A stretch of DNA of 64,000 bases from positions 21,886,001 to 21,950,000 of the forward strand of contig NC_091048.1 of assembly GCF_963966145.1 (NCBI RefSeq), given 5' to 3'. The notes under the pieces are model-generated. The model ran no database searches, was not told the origin of the DNA, and saw nothing but the letters and a program-made list of their open reading frames with translations. The position numbers and the translations under genes are program-made. Numbering within the stretch: position 1 is the stretch's first letter; the number at the start of each line of letters is the position of its first letter. Shown here in pieces: positions 1 through 11,100 of this stretch. The DNA comes from Tenebrio molitor (taxonomy: Eukaryota > Arthropoda > Insecta > Coleoptera > Tenebrionidae).

Positions 1-1384
1 TGCAAGTTTACTTTGTAACCATAAAAAATAGTAAGTAGTTTTTAAAATAATTTTTTCTATAGCAGATATTAAAGTGTGCTTTTATCTATTCAAATCAAAA
101 GGTCAAGTAGTATTTTAACCTCAAGGGTAGATAAAGTGCTACTTTAACAGCATGGGTAGATAAAGTATTTTTTTATTACCCTAACAACGCTCATACTAAC
201 GAGATTTCAAAACCTGACATTATTAATAATGACGCTCAAAAACGCTCTCGAAGATAATACATATACAATTTTATCGTCTTGTAAAAATAAATAACTAATA
301 TGTATTAAATGAAATATTTTTTCAATTATGTACTGAACTTTTTTTATTAATTTTTTTTTAACAAATAAATATTTTACCTTACTGAACAAAAATAGTCAAA
401 AACTTTTTTAATTATCACACCAACTAATATTCACTGTACTTAGTGTTAAGTAGTTAAATGAAGATAGTCTATTTCCTGGTGCATTTTCAGGAACCCCATG
501 CAAAAGGCAGGACACTATGAACTATAGACTAAAGACTATATGCTGTTATATCAGCAGAATCCGCAATATTCATTTCTGAGGATGTTACGTCTAAATTTCC
601 TGTATAAAGTGGGATTTTTACTAACCCACTATCTCCAGTTTTTTTTTATCGACAGTTGCTCACTTTGTCATTAGTTTCTGTTTAATTGATAAAACGTTAA
701 TCTCTGATGAACTAATTAATAATAAATTGTAATCTTGTAATTACTTGTTAACGCTTAAACAAAATTGCGTAATAGGTTTGCCTCCGCAATTCAGCATAAT
801 TTAATAATAATAACAATAATAATAATAATAATCATTATCATCAGCACTGTCACTGTCAACCTACTTGCAGTCTTGTGAATACAACATTTTGCTTAAAGAC
901 GAAAGCTTGTTAAAAAGGAATGCTATGATGTTTTTAGAAAATACATTTAGGAAGCAAGGGTCTGAACCTGAAAGACTTTGTCTTTGAAGTGTTTAAAATT
1001 CTTTTAATCCTTTGAACAAGACATTCTCGGAATAGGTCATAATTTAGTGTAGGTATAGGTAAGATTATTCGTTAATTTATGACCGATTTGACTATAGCTT
1101 TAAATGCAATTTTCAAAGGAAAATGTACAATTTTAATTGAAAAATATTGTCTAATACGTGGGTTAAGGTAAAATTAAATGTTGATTAACCAATTAATCTT
1201 AATTTAAAGAAAAGCCATCGGATGAAATCTAAAACCTAAACAATAAGTCATAAAAGTTCTGTGAAAAAAATTAGATCTGGTACTTTTATAAATAAAGAAA
1301 AACCCATTTAAATTAAATTATTAACGGCTTAAAAATTAATTGACTTCAGAAAGTGATATGAAAGATTCTATAAAATAGTATATT
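1..1384. other. Intergenic, left edge: nothing recognised
   Basis: Very AT-rich DNA with no supported gene. It holds a TAA microsatellite (802-833). Confidence 0.4.
802..833. repeat. (TAA)n microsatellite
   Basis: About ten TAA units interrupted once by TAACAA. A shorter AAT run lies at about 6459-6471. Confidence 0.8.
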
Positions 1385-1512
1385 AAAGAACGAGTTTTAT
1401 AAGGGTTGATTTAGCGCACGAGTCCCAAGTGTAGAAAACGACCCGTAGGGGAGTTTTGTATGGGACGAGTGCGCCAATGCCCTTATAAAACGAGTTTTTT
1501 ATGTTATTCTTT
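1385..1512. repeat. Palindromic element CGAGTTTTATAAGGG
   Basis: The left arm (CGAGTTTTATAAGGG, AGCGCACGAGTCCCA) and the right arm (TGGGACGAGTGCGCC, CCCTTATAAAACGAG) pair with a few mismatches, around an apex near 1440-1460. AAAGAA and TTCTTT lie at the outer edges. Length is about 128 bp, non-coding. Confidence 0.6.
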
Positions 1513-2104
1513 AGGATTTGCACCCTTGTTTTAATTTTTAAATAAAAAAAATAAATTTTCAAATTCTAGGGAATTTTGTATTAATTGGAAATTCAAGGTA
1601 ACGGATGCAACTACATCTGCAACGTATGTTAAAAAGTAGAGTTTGAACATTAATATTGAAATTTTTTGGTGTAAATGACAATAATACACTGAAATATTGA
1701 TAAAAATTTTCTTAGAGGTCTATTAAACTACGAGTGCTTTAAGAGATAGCCATAAACGACTCCAAATTGAATACAATAATAGACCTATTAGAGACGCAGA
1801 TTCTAAAAACAACATTTTCATATCTAAGTTTGAAGTATGCAAGTAAGTAAGTAAGCAAACATAACAGTGGTATTTGTTATACATGAATAAAGGTACAACA
1901 AATTTACGTGGAAACCATCAAGATAATTAAAAATGATCGAACTTTTAAAATTCTGTGAAGTGGCAAAATGTTTAATTGTTTAAATTATTATTTTAACTTA
2001 AAATAGACAAAATTGTCTGCAATGTTGGCATTTTATTTTGTATAAATTTTTTTTTACATACAAAAACAACAGTCTTCGAATAAAATGCATTCAATAATAG
2101 TTAC

Positions 2105-2475
2105 TTATGTATCAAGGGCATTATGAAGATGTTTATGTTCGAGGGCAACCAGTTTAAAAGGTCGAGGGCCGCCAGGCCAGAGAGTTTTTAAGTTGCCCGA
2201 GAGCATAAACATCGAGTAATGCCCGTGGTGCATACAACGTTTTATGTTTCACTGCATTTGAATTTGTGAACATTTAAAAAATGTATAAATTGTGAACTTG
2301 ATTTTGCTAAATTTCCTAGTTTACGGTGGCTCGTATCTGTGACTTGTTTGAGCGGGCGTAATAAGCGGGCATTATGATTTATACGCCCTAGGGCATTATA
2401 GCCTACTTAATATATCTCGTCAATGTATAAAAAACAAATAATGACTCAGTGAAACATAAAGAATATAAAATGTTG
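2105..2475. mobile_element. Palindrome-bearing repeat element, copy 1
   Basis: The palindrome at 2105-2235 has arms AAGGGCATTATGAAGATGTT and (reverse-complemented) ACGGGCATTACTCGATGTTT, with an apex of GAGGGCAAC/GTTGCCCGA. It is followed by an inverted pair CAACGTTTTATGTTTCACTG (2235-2254) and CAGTGAAACATAAA...TAAAATGTTG (2447-2475). These enclose a second GGGCGTAA/TACGCCC palindrome (about 2353-2396). It has the same architecture as 14701-15030. Confidence 0.6.
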
Positions 2476-2736
2476 TTTGGTCGTTAAAAAAATATTCAAT
2501 AAAAATATGATCTCGCAGAAACTTTTTTTTATTGTTAAAAATTAAATTACAAGATGGTAATACATATTTCGATAATGTGATCAAAAACAGAAACCAATTA
2601 ATATTTTTTCTAAACTCTAATTTGACACTTTGCTTATGGAATAATCATCAACTGAAATGAAAGAGTGAGTGAAAATGTTTTTGTGCGATAAAAACTTTAC
2701 AGTTCTTTTGAAGAAACAACGACCGCTGTTCTAATA

Positions 2737-3413
2737 CAGGGTCTCCCAGAACTGGCGGACCAAAATAACACGGTGAAATTATTATCTTCTGGCAATAATA
2801 GGAAAAATATTTTAAAAAATCCATCCTCATTGGATTTTAAAATAAGAAAGTTTTTAATTGACCAATCGCGTGTAGATATAAAATTACCTTAAAAAATTAT
2901 ATTGGTAACTATCGAAACAAATTTGATTGTTGCAAAGACATTATAATTGAATATTATGTCATAATAAATTATTTCTGACAATTCTGACAAGTCATTAAAA
3001 ACGCGTAATGTTTATCGCTTCAGAATATTTTGATATGCTTGTCTTATATGGACAGTGTGATGAGAGTGCCACAGCTGCTCCTCAGGAGTACGCAATTCGT
3101 TTTCCCAATAGGGAACATCCTAGCAGAAATACTATAACCTGAAAAATACTATAACCTAAAAACGTCCGTCATTGCACAAACAATGCGGATACCCAATAAT
3201 GCATATGCATCATTTGAAATGTATCCATAGTTACAAATAAAGCAGGAAAACTAATTGATAGGTAACTTAACATCAACAACAGCATTGGTCAGTTTAAATT
3301 GCTTCTTTCCTAATCACTATTTAAGATAGATTTTTTTTAACATTTTTCCTATTATTCCCAGAAGATGATGAATTCACCGTATTATTTTGGTCCGCCAGTT
3401 CTGGGAGACCCTG
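2737..3413. mobile_element. MITE, 677 bp, with ~87 bp inverted ends and TA duplication
   Basis: Ends CAGGGTCTCCCAGAACTGGC, inverted at the right (GCCAGTTCTGGGAGACCCTG). The arms extend about 87 bp (2737-2823 and 3327-3413) through AAAATAA-ACGGTGAA and CAATAATAGGAAAAAT blocks. TA flanks at 2735-2736 and 3414-3415. The interior has no credible transposase. Confidence 0.8.
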
Positions 3414-3415
3414 TA

Positions 3416-6014
3416 TACTAGAGTCCAATACTTACCTTTTTGCGATGACGTCGTTATCTAGTAACTTCACGTATGTATGTTTGAGCTAGGATCAGAAACA
3501 AATTTGAATTGATCATAAATAACTAGGTATTATGTTTCAAATTTGTTGAACTTTGCTTCGAAAGGTTATGTTCGTAGTCAATGTAATAAGTGAAAGAAAT
3601 GAAAAATTGTCAAATTGACAGGAGCATAAAATAACCACAAAGTAACCAATAATAAATAAATTTCTGTCGTTTCAGTAGTGAGAAAGCGAGGAAGGAAATC
3701 GTGACGTCACCTCAAAAGGGTAAAAATTGGACAGTTTTTACTGTTTTTCAATCTGGTATTTTAATCGAGTAATTTTTTTTTCGTGTTTGGTTATCATTAT
3801 CAATACCTACATAAGGAGGTATGAATTTTAGGGTTCAAATCATATTTAATTTTAAATCTGTTTTGAAAATTTTGCGGAAAAAATGATAAATATATTTTTT
3901 TTTAATATAATTTTTATTCGTACATTACACAAGTAGTTTCGTACATCTCAATTAAATATAGGAATGAAATGAAAAATGAAAAAAAAAAAAATTGAACGAG
4001 TCCTATTTGTGAAATACGTGGATTTCCATAACACCCGGTATACATATACATATTTCCTATATTTTTACATAGTACATATTTAAGTTGTCAACTACTGAAT
4101 GGAGTGTCTAGCTACTTGCAGTCGTTGCATTCTGTTGCGTGAAAGGAGAAGCGTGTGATAAAAATTTGAAATATATTTTTTAAACTCCATTTTTTACAGA
4201 TTTCTAATGTCACAAAATGCGGATACTAGGTAGGTGTATATTTACCGAAAAGGTAGTACATAAAAACATCCGCTGCTTTCAAATGTCTTCTCTATTTACT
4301 GATTTTACGGTGTTGGGCATTTACAACAGACGCTTACCTATCATAAACGTCACTCAATAGTATTTAGTGGAAAACATTTTGGTAAGTACGGAGAATTTGG
4401 TTTTTTCCAATTTTGTTTTCTTGGGATATCTACATAGTTTGAAAATATTTTTTTCACTAATTTCCTGCAAAAGACCCATTTATTGTAAAAATATACATTC
4501 TACTTACTTACTAAATTTGTTTCTTCTAATGTTGCACATTTTCTCTAGTGTTTGGTGGTCGCCATCTTGAAATATATTAAGTTTATTTAAAAGAAACTTT
4601 TTTGTAAAATTTGTAAAACAGTACATATTAGAACAAGGTCATAAAATCTCTCTTGCCATCAAAAAACAAAAGCCTTTTTTGAAATCAAACTTCCTCATTT
4701 GAAATTTACCAAATAAACAATAAATTATATAGGTACATATTTTAAAAGACACATTTTTTTTAATATGATCTTTGGACTGATGGTTCTTGAAGTATTGATT
4801 TTTAAAGGTGAAAACAGGCTAACAAAGAAATCCAATTTTATACTACACAAAAATTCTTTAATAAGAAAATAATATTCATATGTATGGTTGAATATCAATA
4901 TTTCAATACCTATTAGTAATGTAATTTTTAATGTCAACAAACTAAAAGAACGTTTGAACATTTACTTTGATGGTTTTTGCTGGAGGAATATTTTAAATGA
5001 TGCGCATTTGAGGCATTCTTTTAAGTTGTTCAGCGATCAAGAATTTATTTTTTGTGGAAATTTCGATGTTAATTTAGTACATATTTCACTGCCGTCCTCT
5101 TTTCACTTTAAAAATCGATATCTCAGGAACCGTCAGTCTAAAGGTCATACGTGGTGCATACCTATACATTAATCAGAATAATGACCTATCGCAATTTGCA
5201 ACAGAAATGACTTAAAAAATTATGTTATCGGTATCGCCCAGAAAGGTAGAGGGATGGAAACATGAAAATTATCTGAAAATCCGAGTTCTTTTTTGGTAAA
5301 GAAACTATTTCCGTAATCCCAAATGTTTATCACTGCCGCTAAACTGAATTGCGCCAAGTACAAGGTGATCAGTTTCACCAAGAAAACTGAACCTCTCTTG
5401 TTCAATTACAGCATCAGCGCAGGTTTTTGAAGAATAGGGTACATAAATGTTAACTGGTAGTTATAATATATACCCACCCAGAGGCTATCCTAACGAGCTT
5501 CTTTTGAGACAACTTGGAATGTCATCACTACTTTCGAGATGTGCTGAGCACTCAGTGGTTTTTCTGTTCAAATTGATGGTCTTATTGACTGCTCAGATTT
5601 GTTGTCACAAGTTACTTTTGAGGTAAATCGTCCAGCTTGTCGCACGAAAAACATTTTCTTTCTTCCCTGCCTGATTATGCCCACGTCAACAAAGTGTCAA
5701 AAAACTGAGAAAAAAATGACAATTAATGTCATACAACATGATGATAGGTTATGATATTTACGACTGTTTTACAATGGAGCATTTTCGATTACGTCAAAGA
5801 ATGACCTTGACGACAAAAATTTATTGCTCGCGACTGTACAAATACTGGACTCTCGTCGCCGGTCGTCCGGATGATGATCAATTATGAAAACATTGAGGGT
5901 ATGGTTGACATATTTTGGTGTGGCATTGATGCTATTAAGAAGTGCTATCTTAACCCTCTAATTAGAGACCTGCAATAGGATGCTAGTTGCTTGATATGGG
6001 TTGAATGAAAATTT
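3416..6014. other. Intergenic, 3.4-6.0 kb: nothing recognised
   Basis: AT-rich DNA with no domain-bearing frame. A single CACCCGGTATAC at about 4034-4045 resembles the outer end of the foldback element at 57699 but has no partner nearby. Confidence 0.4.
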
Positions 6015-6018
6015 GGTA

Positions 6019-6310
6019 ATTGTTCACTTTAACTACTTCTGGAATTTTCGCGTTTTTTCTGGCTAGACAGCCTCAGGGCGTCCTCCTAGATCGTTTCCCA
6101 CCATTCAAACACTGTGCAAATGGCTTTTTTTTTCTCTCTTGTTGTGTTTCAAGGTCGCGTCAAGGTCGCGCCAATGTCTTAGTATAACTAAAGGGTAAGG
6201 AAAATTCATTTGCACAAGGTTTGAATGGTGGAAAACGATCTAGGAGGACGCCCTGAGGCTGTCTAGCCAGAAAAAACGCGAAAATTCCAGAAGTAATTAA
6301 AGTGAACAAT
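6019..6310. mobile_element. Long near-perfect inverted repeat, 104 bp arms
   Basis: 6019-6122 and 6207-6310 are inverted copies without gaps and with only about four mismatches, around an 84 bp spacer. A matched core is AGACAGCCTCAGGGCGTCCT. The 11 bp AATGAAAATTT occurs directly repeated just outside and at the edge (6004-6014 and 6308-6318), a possible target duplication of the length made by Mutator-like elements. High arm identity suggests a young insertion. Confidence 0.7.
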
Positions 6311-6321
6311 GAAAATTTTGT

Positions 6322-7344
6322 TGATTCTTAATGACTATTTGGTGGTTCGATCGTTTTCTTTCTTTTTTTGTTTTTGCTTTGTCTCTTACCACTTCATCTG
6401 TGCTTTGTGTTGGTTGACTTGACATGTAATTGGGGTAACCTGTTGGTCACCTTGTCTAATAATAATAATAAATGTAACGACTGCAAGTAGATAAACTTTC
6501 CATTCAGTGTTTGTCAATTAAAGTACATACATATTATGCAAAAATACTACAAATGTAATATGATAAAGTGTTGTAGGGTAAAACGCTAACGGCGCTCCAG
6601 CTACAATAAAATACATGTAATTTGTGTTTAATGTATTATTCTTGGGAATAAAAAAAAAATAAATGAAAATGCAGCGACAAAAATTCATTTTTCCTTTTGT
6701 TGCTGATTTTGTGAATAAATAAATAAAAATGTATACAACACCGCATTTCTTTTTTTGATAATTAAATTTAAAAAAGTAATTTACGCAACGAGCAAACTAA
6801 AATAATGCAAAACATATTTATTAACCAGTCGTAGAAAATATATTTTTCATATTTTTTTCTAGGTATACAAGCGAATTCATAAATAGTTTAAACATAAATA
6901 TGTAGTTTATAAATCATTTCTGCGACGGAACATTTTAGGTCTCTCAGCACAACAAACTATTTGTAATACCTGATCCTGTTTTTTTCAACAAATTCAAGCA
7001 CGTTGAATTTTCGTCGGAAGCTTTCAAATTGGTCATTTGACAATAAAGGCACATCAGCCATTGTGATTTCCTGCACAGAGTACCCTGGCGGCAAAGTTGA
7101 CGGTAGAATATCTCATTTGAGGGTGTACATTTGCGAGGATGCATCTGAATTTTGCTAATTCGTGGTCAAATAATTACAACCCAAGTAGCAATTACCTGGT
7201 TATAATCCAACTGTATGCTGTAAATTTGCCTGCAGTAATCCAGCTGTAGTCAGCTGTTAGAGCGCTTGTGACTTGCGCAGCAGGACCGAAATAATAGTGG
7301 GGTCGCAAATGTTTGGTACTCGATTCAGCCATGTTGAGTTGAGT
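6322..7344. other. Upstream of nemo, 6.3-7.3 kb
   Basis: AT-rich up to about 6900, then rising GC toward the nemo leader. No gene recognised. Regulatory sequence for nemo may lie here; nothing specific can be named. Confidence 0.35.
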
Positions 7345-7931
7345 TTCAGTTCGCAGCGAACGGTTGTGAAAGTTGTGCATTGAGTGTCACAAATTTACAA
7401 CTTATTTCCTTATTTTTTATTTACACAGTACCCTTGTTTTAAACGATTCCTGCTAAATTAATTTACGTTGACGCGTTCGTTTTCGGTTGGAAAAGCCTAA
7501 GTGTCTGGAAGTGTGGTAACATGACGGTGAAATTGAATTTAATCGCAAGTTCTCTGTACAAGGACTTGGAAATTTGCATTAGCCATCATCGAGTTTTCGT
7601 TTGAAATTCGTCCAGTGACTCCTCACCATGAAAAGTGTCAAGTACTAAATAAATAAATGTGTCGCCAACAACCAGGAAGGGAAGAACTCTACACAGTCCG
7701 TGTAAATAATAATAATCGTAAAATAAAACGCAAGGATAACAACTAGTGTCGGGTAACAATCAAAAGGCATTTTTGAAATTCTCGATCGGAATTAGTGACA
7801 CAAATTGGCACAACAAGCTCGGTCCTGTCCTGCATCCACACCGAGAGACTGAGTAATGCATGCGGTGGCGGTGCGCTGATATCGGTGAGATCTGAGGGGC
7901 GAGAAACACAGGCGAACTGGTGCAATATTTG
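7345..7931 (+). promoter_or_regulatory. nmo: Probable nemo 5' leader and core promoter region
   Basis: The stretch upstream of the start codon is less AT-rich than the intergenic DNA before it. A TCAGT initiator-like pentamer lies at 7346-7350 and a partial match to the MTE core element at 7352-7363, but their spacing is not canonical, so the transcription start is a guess. Several short upstream ATGs occur (for example near 7858). An in-frame TGA at 7893-7895 closes the frame before the chosen start. The context of the ATG at 7932 is weak at -3 (T) but has G at +4. 5' RNA ends would settle the leader. Confidence 0.35.
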
Positions 7932-8149
7932 ATGGCTGTGGTGGGCCCCAGCCGCCACTCAAGGGTGTCCATGTCCGTATCCATGAGTCTGATGCAGGGT
8001 ACCGCCGGCCCCACCGCCGGAGGGCAGCAAGGGGGCCTGCACGCAGCGCAGCCCTACTACCACCCCCAGCACGCCGCAGCGCCGGCACACACCCAGGAAC
8101 AAGTCCAACCGGACAGGCCGATCGGATACGGAGCTTTCGGAGTCGTTTG
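7932..8149 (+). CDS. nmo: nemo coding exon 1 (residues 1-72 and two bases of W73)
   Basis: GC-rich exon encoding a low-complexity N-terminal tail and then the start of the kinase domain, DRPIGYGAFGVVW. It ends at the canonical donor GTAAGT (8150), which splits the Trp codon after two bases. The N-terminal tail is the poorly conserved part of NLK proteins, so alternative first exons upstream of exon 2 are possible. Confidence 0.9.
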
Positions 8150-11100
8150 GTAAGTCCCCAGTCTTTGTTGTAGGGTCGGTTGGGGTGCGAAACCGACCCA
8201 GAGGGTGGATTTTGCCGCGAGACGGAGGGGCGCGAACTAGGGAGAGAACGTTACGACCGGTCGTTATTTTCCAAAAATTTCATTAGCATTTCTGATCTCC
8301 ACAAAGGACCGAACGCGACTCTCCACACTATCAATCTCCACGAGGACGACGTGACATTCTATCAATCACTTCACCATAAATATAAATAATATCGTTTACT
8401 TAAGGTCGGCTCGTTCTGATAAAAAGGGCCTTTGACTGGCCTCACCGACGGTTCTGAACGACCCTCTCGCTCTTTCCGCCAAATACTCAGCCTTACAAAT
8501 GCACCCGAACGGTTTTCGCAAATAAATTAATTACATTATCTGCACCCATTCAAGATAATCAGTGGCAGCACACTATAAAATTTAACGGAAAGATAATCGC
8601 TATTTACGTCTTAATACGTTCAACATAATCTAGCAGATAACTTTATCGAACTCATTGAATTGATTAACTTGCCTCTGTCACTTGGAACTTTTGACTCGTC
8701 TTAATTTCTCGCACCCAAAAATCTCCTTCTGTTGTCCCAGTTTTCATTTTGAAGATATGTATTTTCCCCACATGATTTTACTCGTTTCCTTCTCATTTGT
8801 CAAATCTTTAATCTGTCCTTCCACACGTTTCAATTTATCTATTGACATTCTCGAAGAAGTGGTCATCACTATCAAAAATATTTTTTTTAATTACGGAACA
8901 AGCTTTGCATACTCAGTTTCGATGCTTACTCATGTTGCATGACGAGCATATCCCATGCCTCATTTTTTTCGCACTCGCTCAAAGTTTCAGGGAAAATGCA
9001 CTTACGCCAACACTTCCTTGAATATCCAAGTTTTTTTTTAATCCAGACGTATCAGAATTCCACGTGGATTGACAAGAGATATGAAAGTTCAAGGCCAGCA
9101 GACTAGCAAATTCAAGAAAAACATGGTTTTTCGCAGCTTATTTCATTTGGTAGAGTCGGTACTCGTATGCCTTATGGACATTTTTTTTTCAGTAGACACG
9201 TTCATTTGCAATTAATGTAAATAGCCTTTAAGTTGATTCGAGGTTAATTGTGACGCGTTTTGTGAAGTGCTCACCTTGTCCCTGACAGGAACTTGAGATC
9301 ATGCCAGGACGAGTGAACACATTTTGGGAAAAACGTATTTTACCAAATCGGAAACAATGAGAGTAGGACACAGTTTACACGCAGCGTGACCTAAATGTTC
9401 AGCGTTTCTTAAGTAGTCCGCACCGAACCCGCAATAAGAGTTAGAACAACAATTAAAAAAAATTGTGAAAATTGTTATGCACATAATGTGTAGGATTTTA
9501 ATAATTTTGCGCCTCCATTCGCAGACATACCTAACGATCGTCGGAGAGAAACTCGATCAAAATTACAAAGGTACAGTCAGAAGTCAATTATTTGCGATTG
9601 TGCGGTTGATTAGTGTGGAAATGAGGTCTTAAAGGCAGCCAAAAAGCGGATACATTGTGGGGTATCGATCGGCGCGATGTCTTTTAAATGAAAGCAGCCC
9701 CAAAAGAATCAGATTTGGACAACTGATTACTATTAGAGATGTAAAAATATTTTCAAATGTAAATTTTCATGACCGGAGGATAGGGTCATTAGCTTGTTGT
9801 TTTGCATTTTAAATAGCGGCGCCGAAGTACGTACCTAAATCGAATTTCAACTCCTTTACTATAAATACGAATTATCTTCTGTCTTTTTGACCGTGTCGTT
9901 TCATTAAACGTGTCCGACGCGAGCATTCGTCATTAACGATATGAATCATATCAATTTTTCTCACCGCGATAAAGGACACTCTTTATCTTCGCGGACTACT
10001 ACGAGTATAAATATTTGGATATACGAACAAAGACGCACCAAAAATAAAACCACCTTGTCTCTCGTTCTTGGTAGGTCGATGGCCTGACGAAGAAGTTTTT
10101 AAAACAATGCGTTTGGATTTACGCACTGGACGAATCCGACACCAAAACTGACGGAAGCCACCGCCACCGAGGTGCAATAAAGGCGGCGGAGGCCCGGTCG
10201 TATATTTTATGGACGAATAAAATCAAATCCGAGATAAGGAAATAAGCAGCAATTTAAAATAGAAAGTTGGACGGATCTTGTTTTTTTTTAATTGATCAAG
10301 TCGCGTCTAAGGATGACCACTTTTCGTCACAAATCGCCAGGTTAGTTTTTTAATTTATAAACACCTCCGTGCGATAAGATCGACGAGGGAGCACCGCGCA
10401 GAGGTAAACGACTTTATGGTTAATAAAAATTAAAATGACCATTCCTACATAATGAGTGTCCATTCTTGGGCCCCCGTCCGTGATTTTCCCAACAAAGAAA
10501 TGTTTTTTCGTGTTCGCACTCGTTACTTATCTCGCTGAATAACCATAAATTCCTCTTTATTTCAAATTAGTCACGGTTTCAACTTGGCGGAAATTTGGCA
10601 GGGAATAACTCACATCTCTTTTGTGGTGAACGTTCAACTTTTAATTGGAACCCGAACAATTTGGGGATTTTGAACCCGACACTCTCCTGCCACAACAGAA
10701 GGTGGAAATTTTCGGAAACCGTGCGTTGTCCTGACAGGTGCAGCGGTCCCGGCAGCGAATTGCACAAGAGTTTCTTTTCAATATTTAGGACACTTTATCC
10801 ACGAAGCACTGTAATTATGTACACTAAACCTTGAGCGGTGTTTGTTAACATCGTGCTCTTTTAGTGAGGTATTGTTTCAGAACCAACATCTATTTTCAAA
10901 GTTTACGCACGAGATTTTAAAAACATTTTCTCGACGAGAAATTACGCTTGCAAACAGATGTTCACTTGGTATGTGGTGGGCTACACGTACATTATTTTTG
11001 AAATTTATATCGCGACACCCATTACTCAAACCTACAGCGTAGAGCACATTTAAAAATTTTCGATATCGTAACGGTATTTTTGACGATCATGATTATTGTT

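Noticed and set aside
2648..2830. 60-codon minus-strand frame
   Set aside because: Mostly composed of the left arm of the MITE at 2737-3413.
7920..7931. GTG at 7920 as nemo start
   Set aside because: It is only an in-frame near-cognate codon; the first ATG after the in-frame TGA (7893) is at 7932, and eukaryotic initiation at GTG needs evidence not present here.
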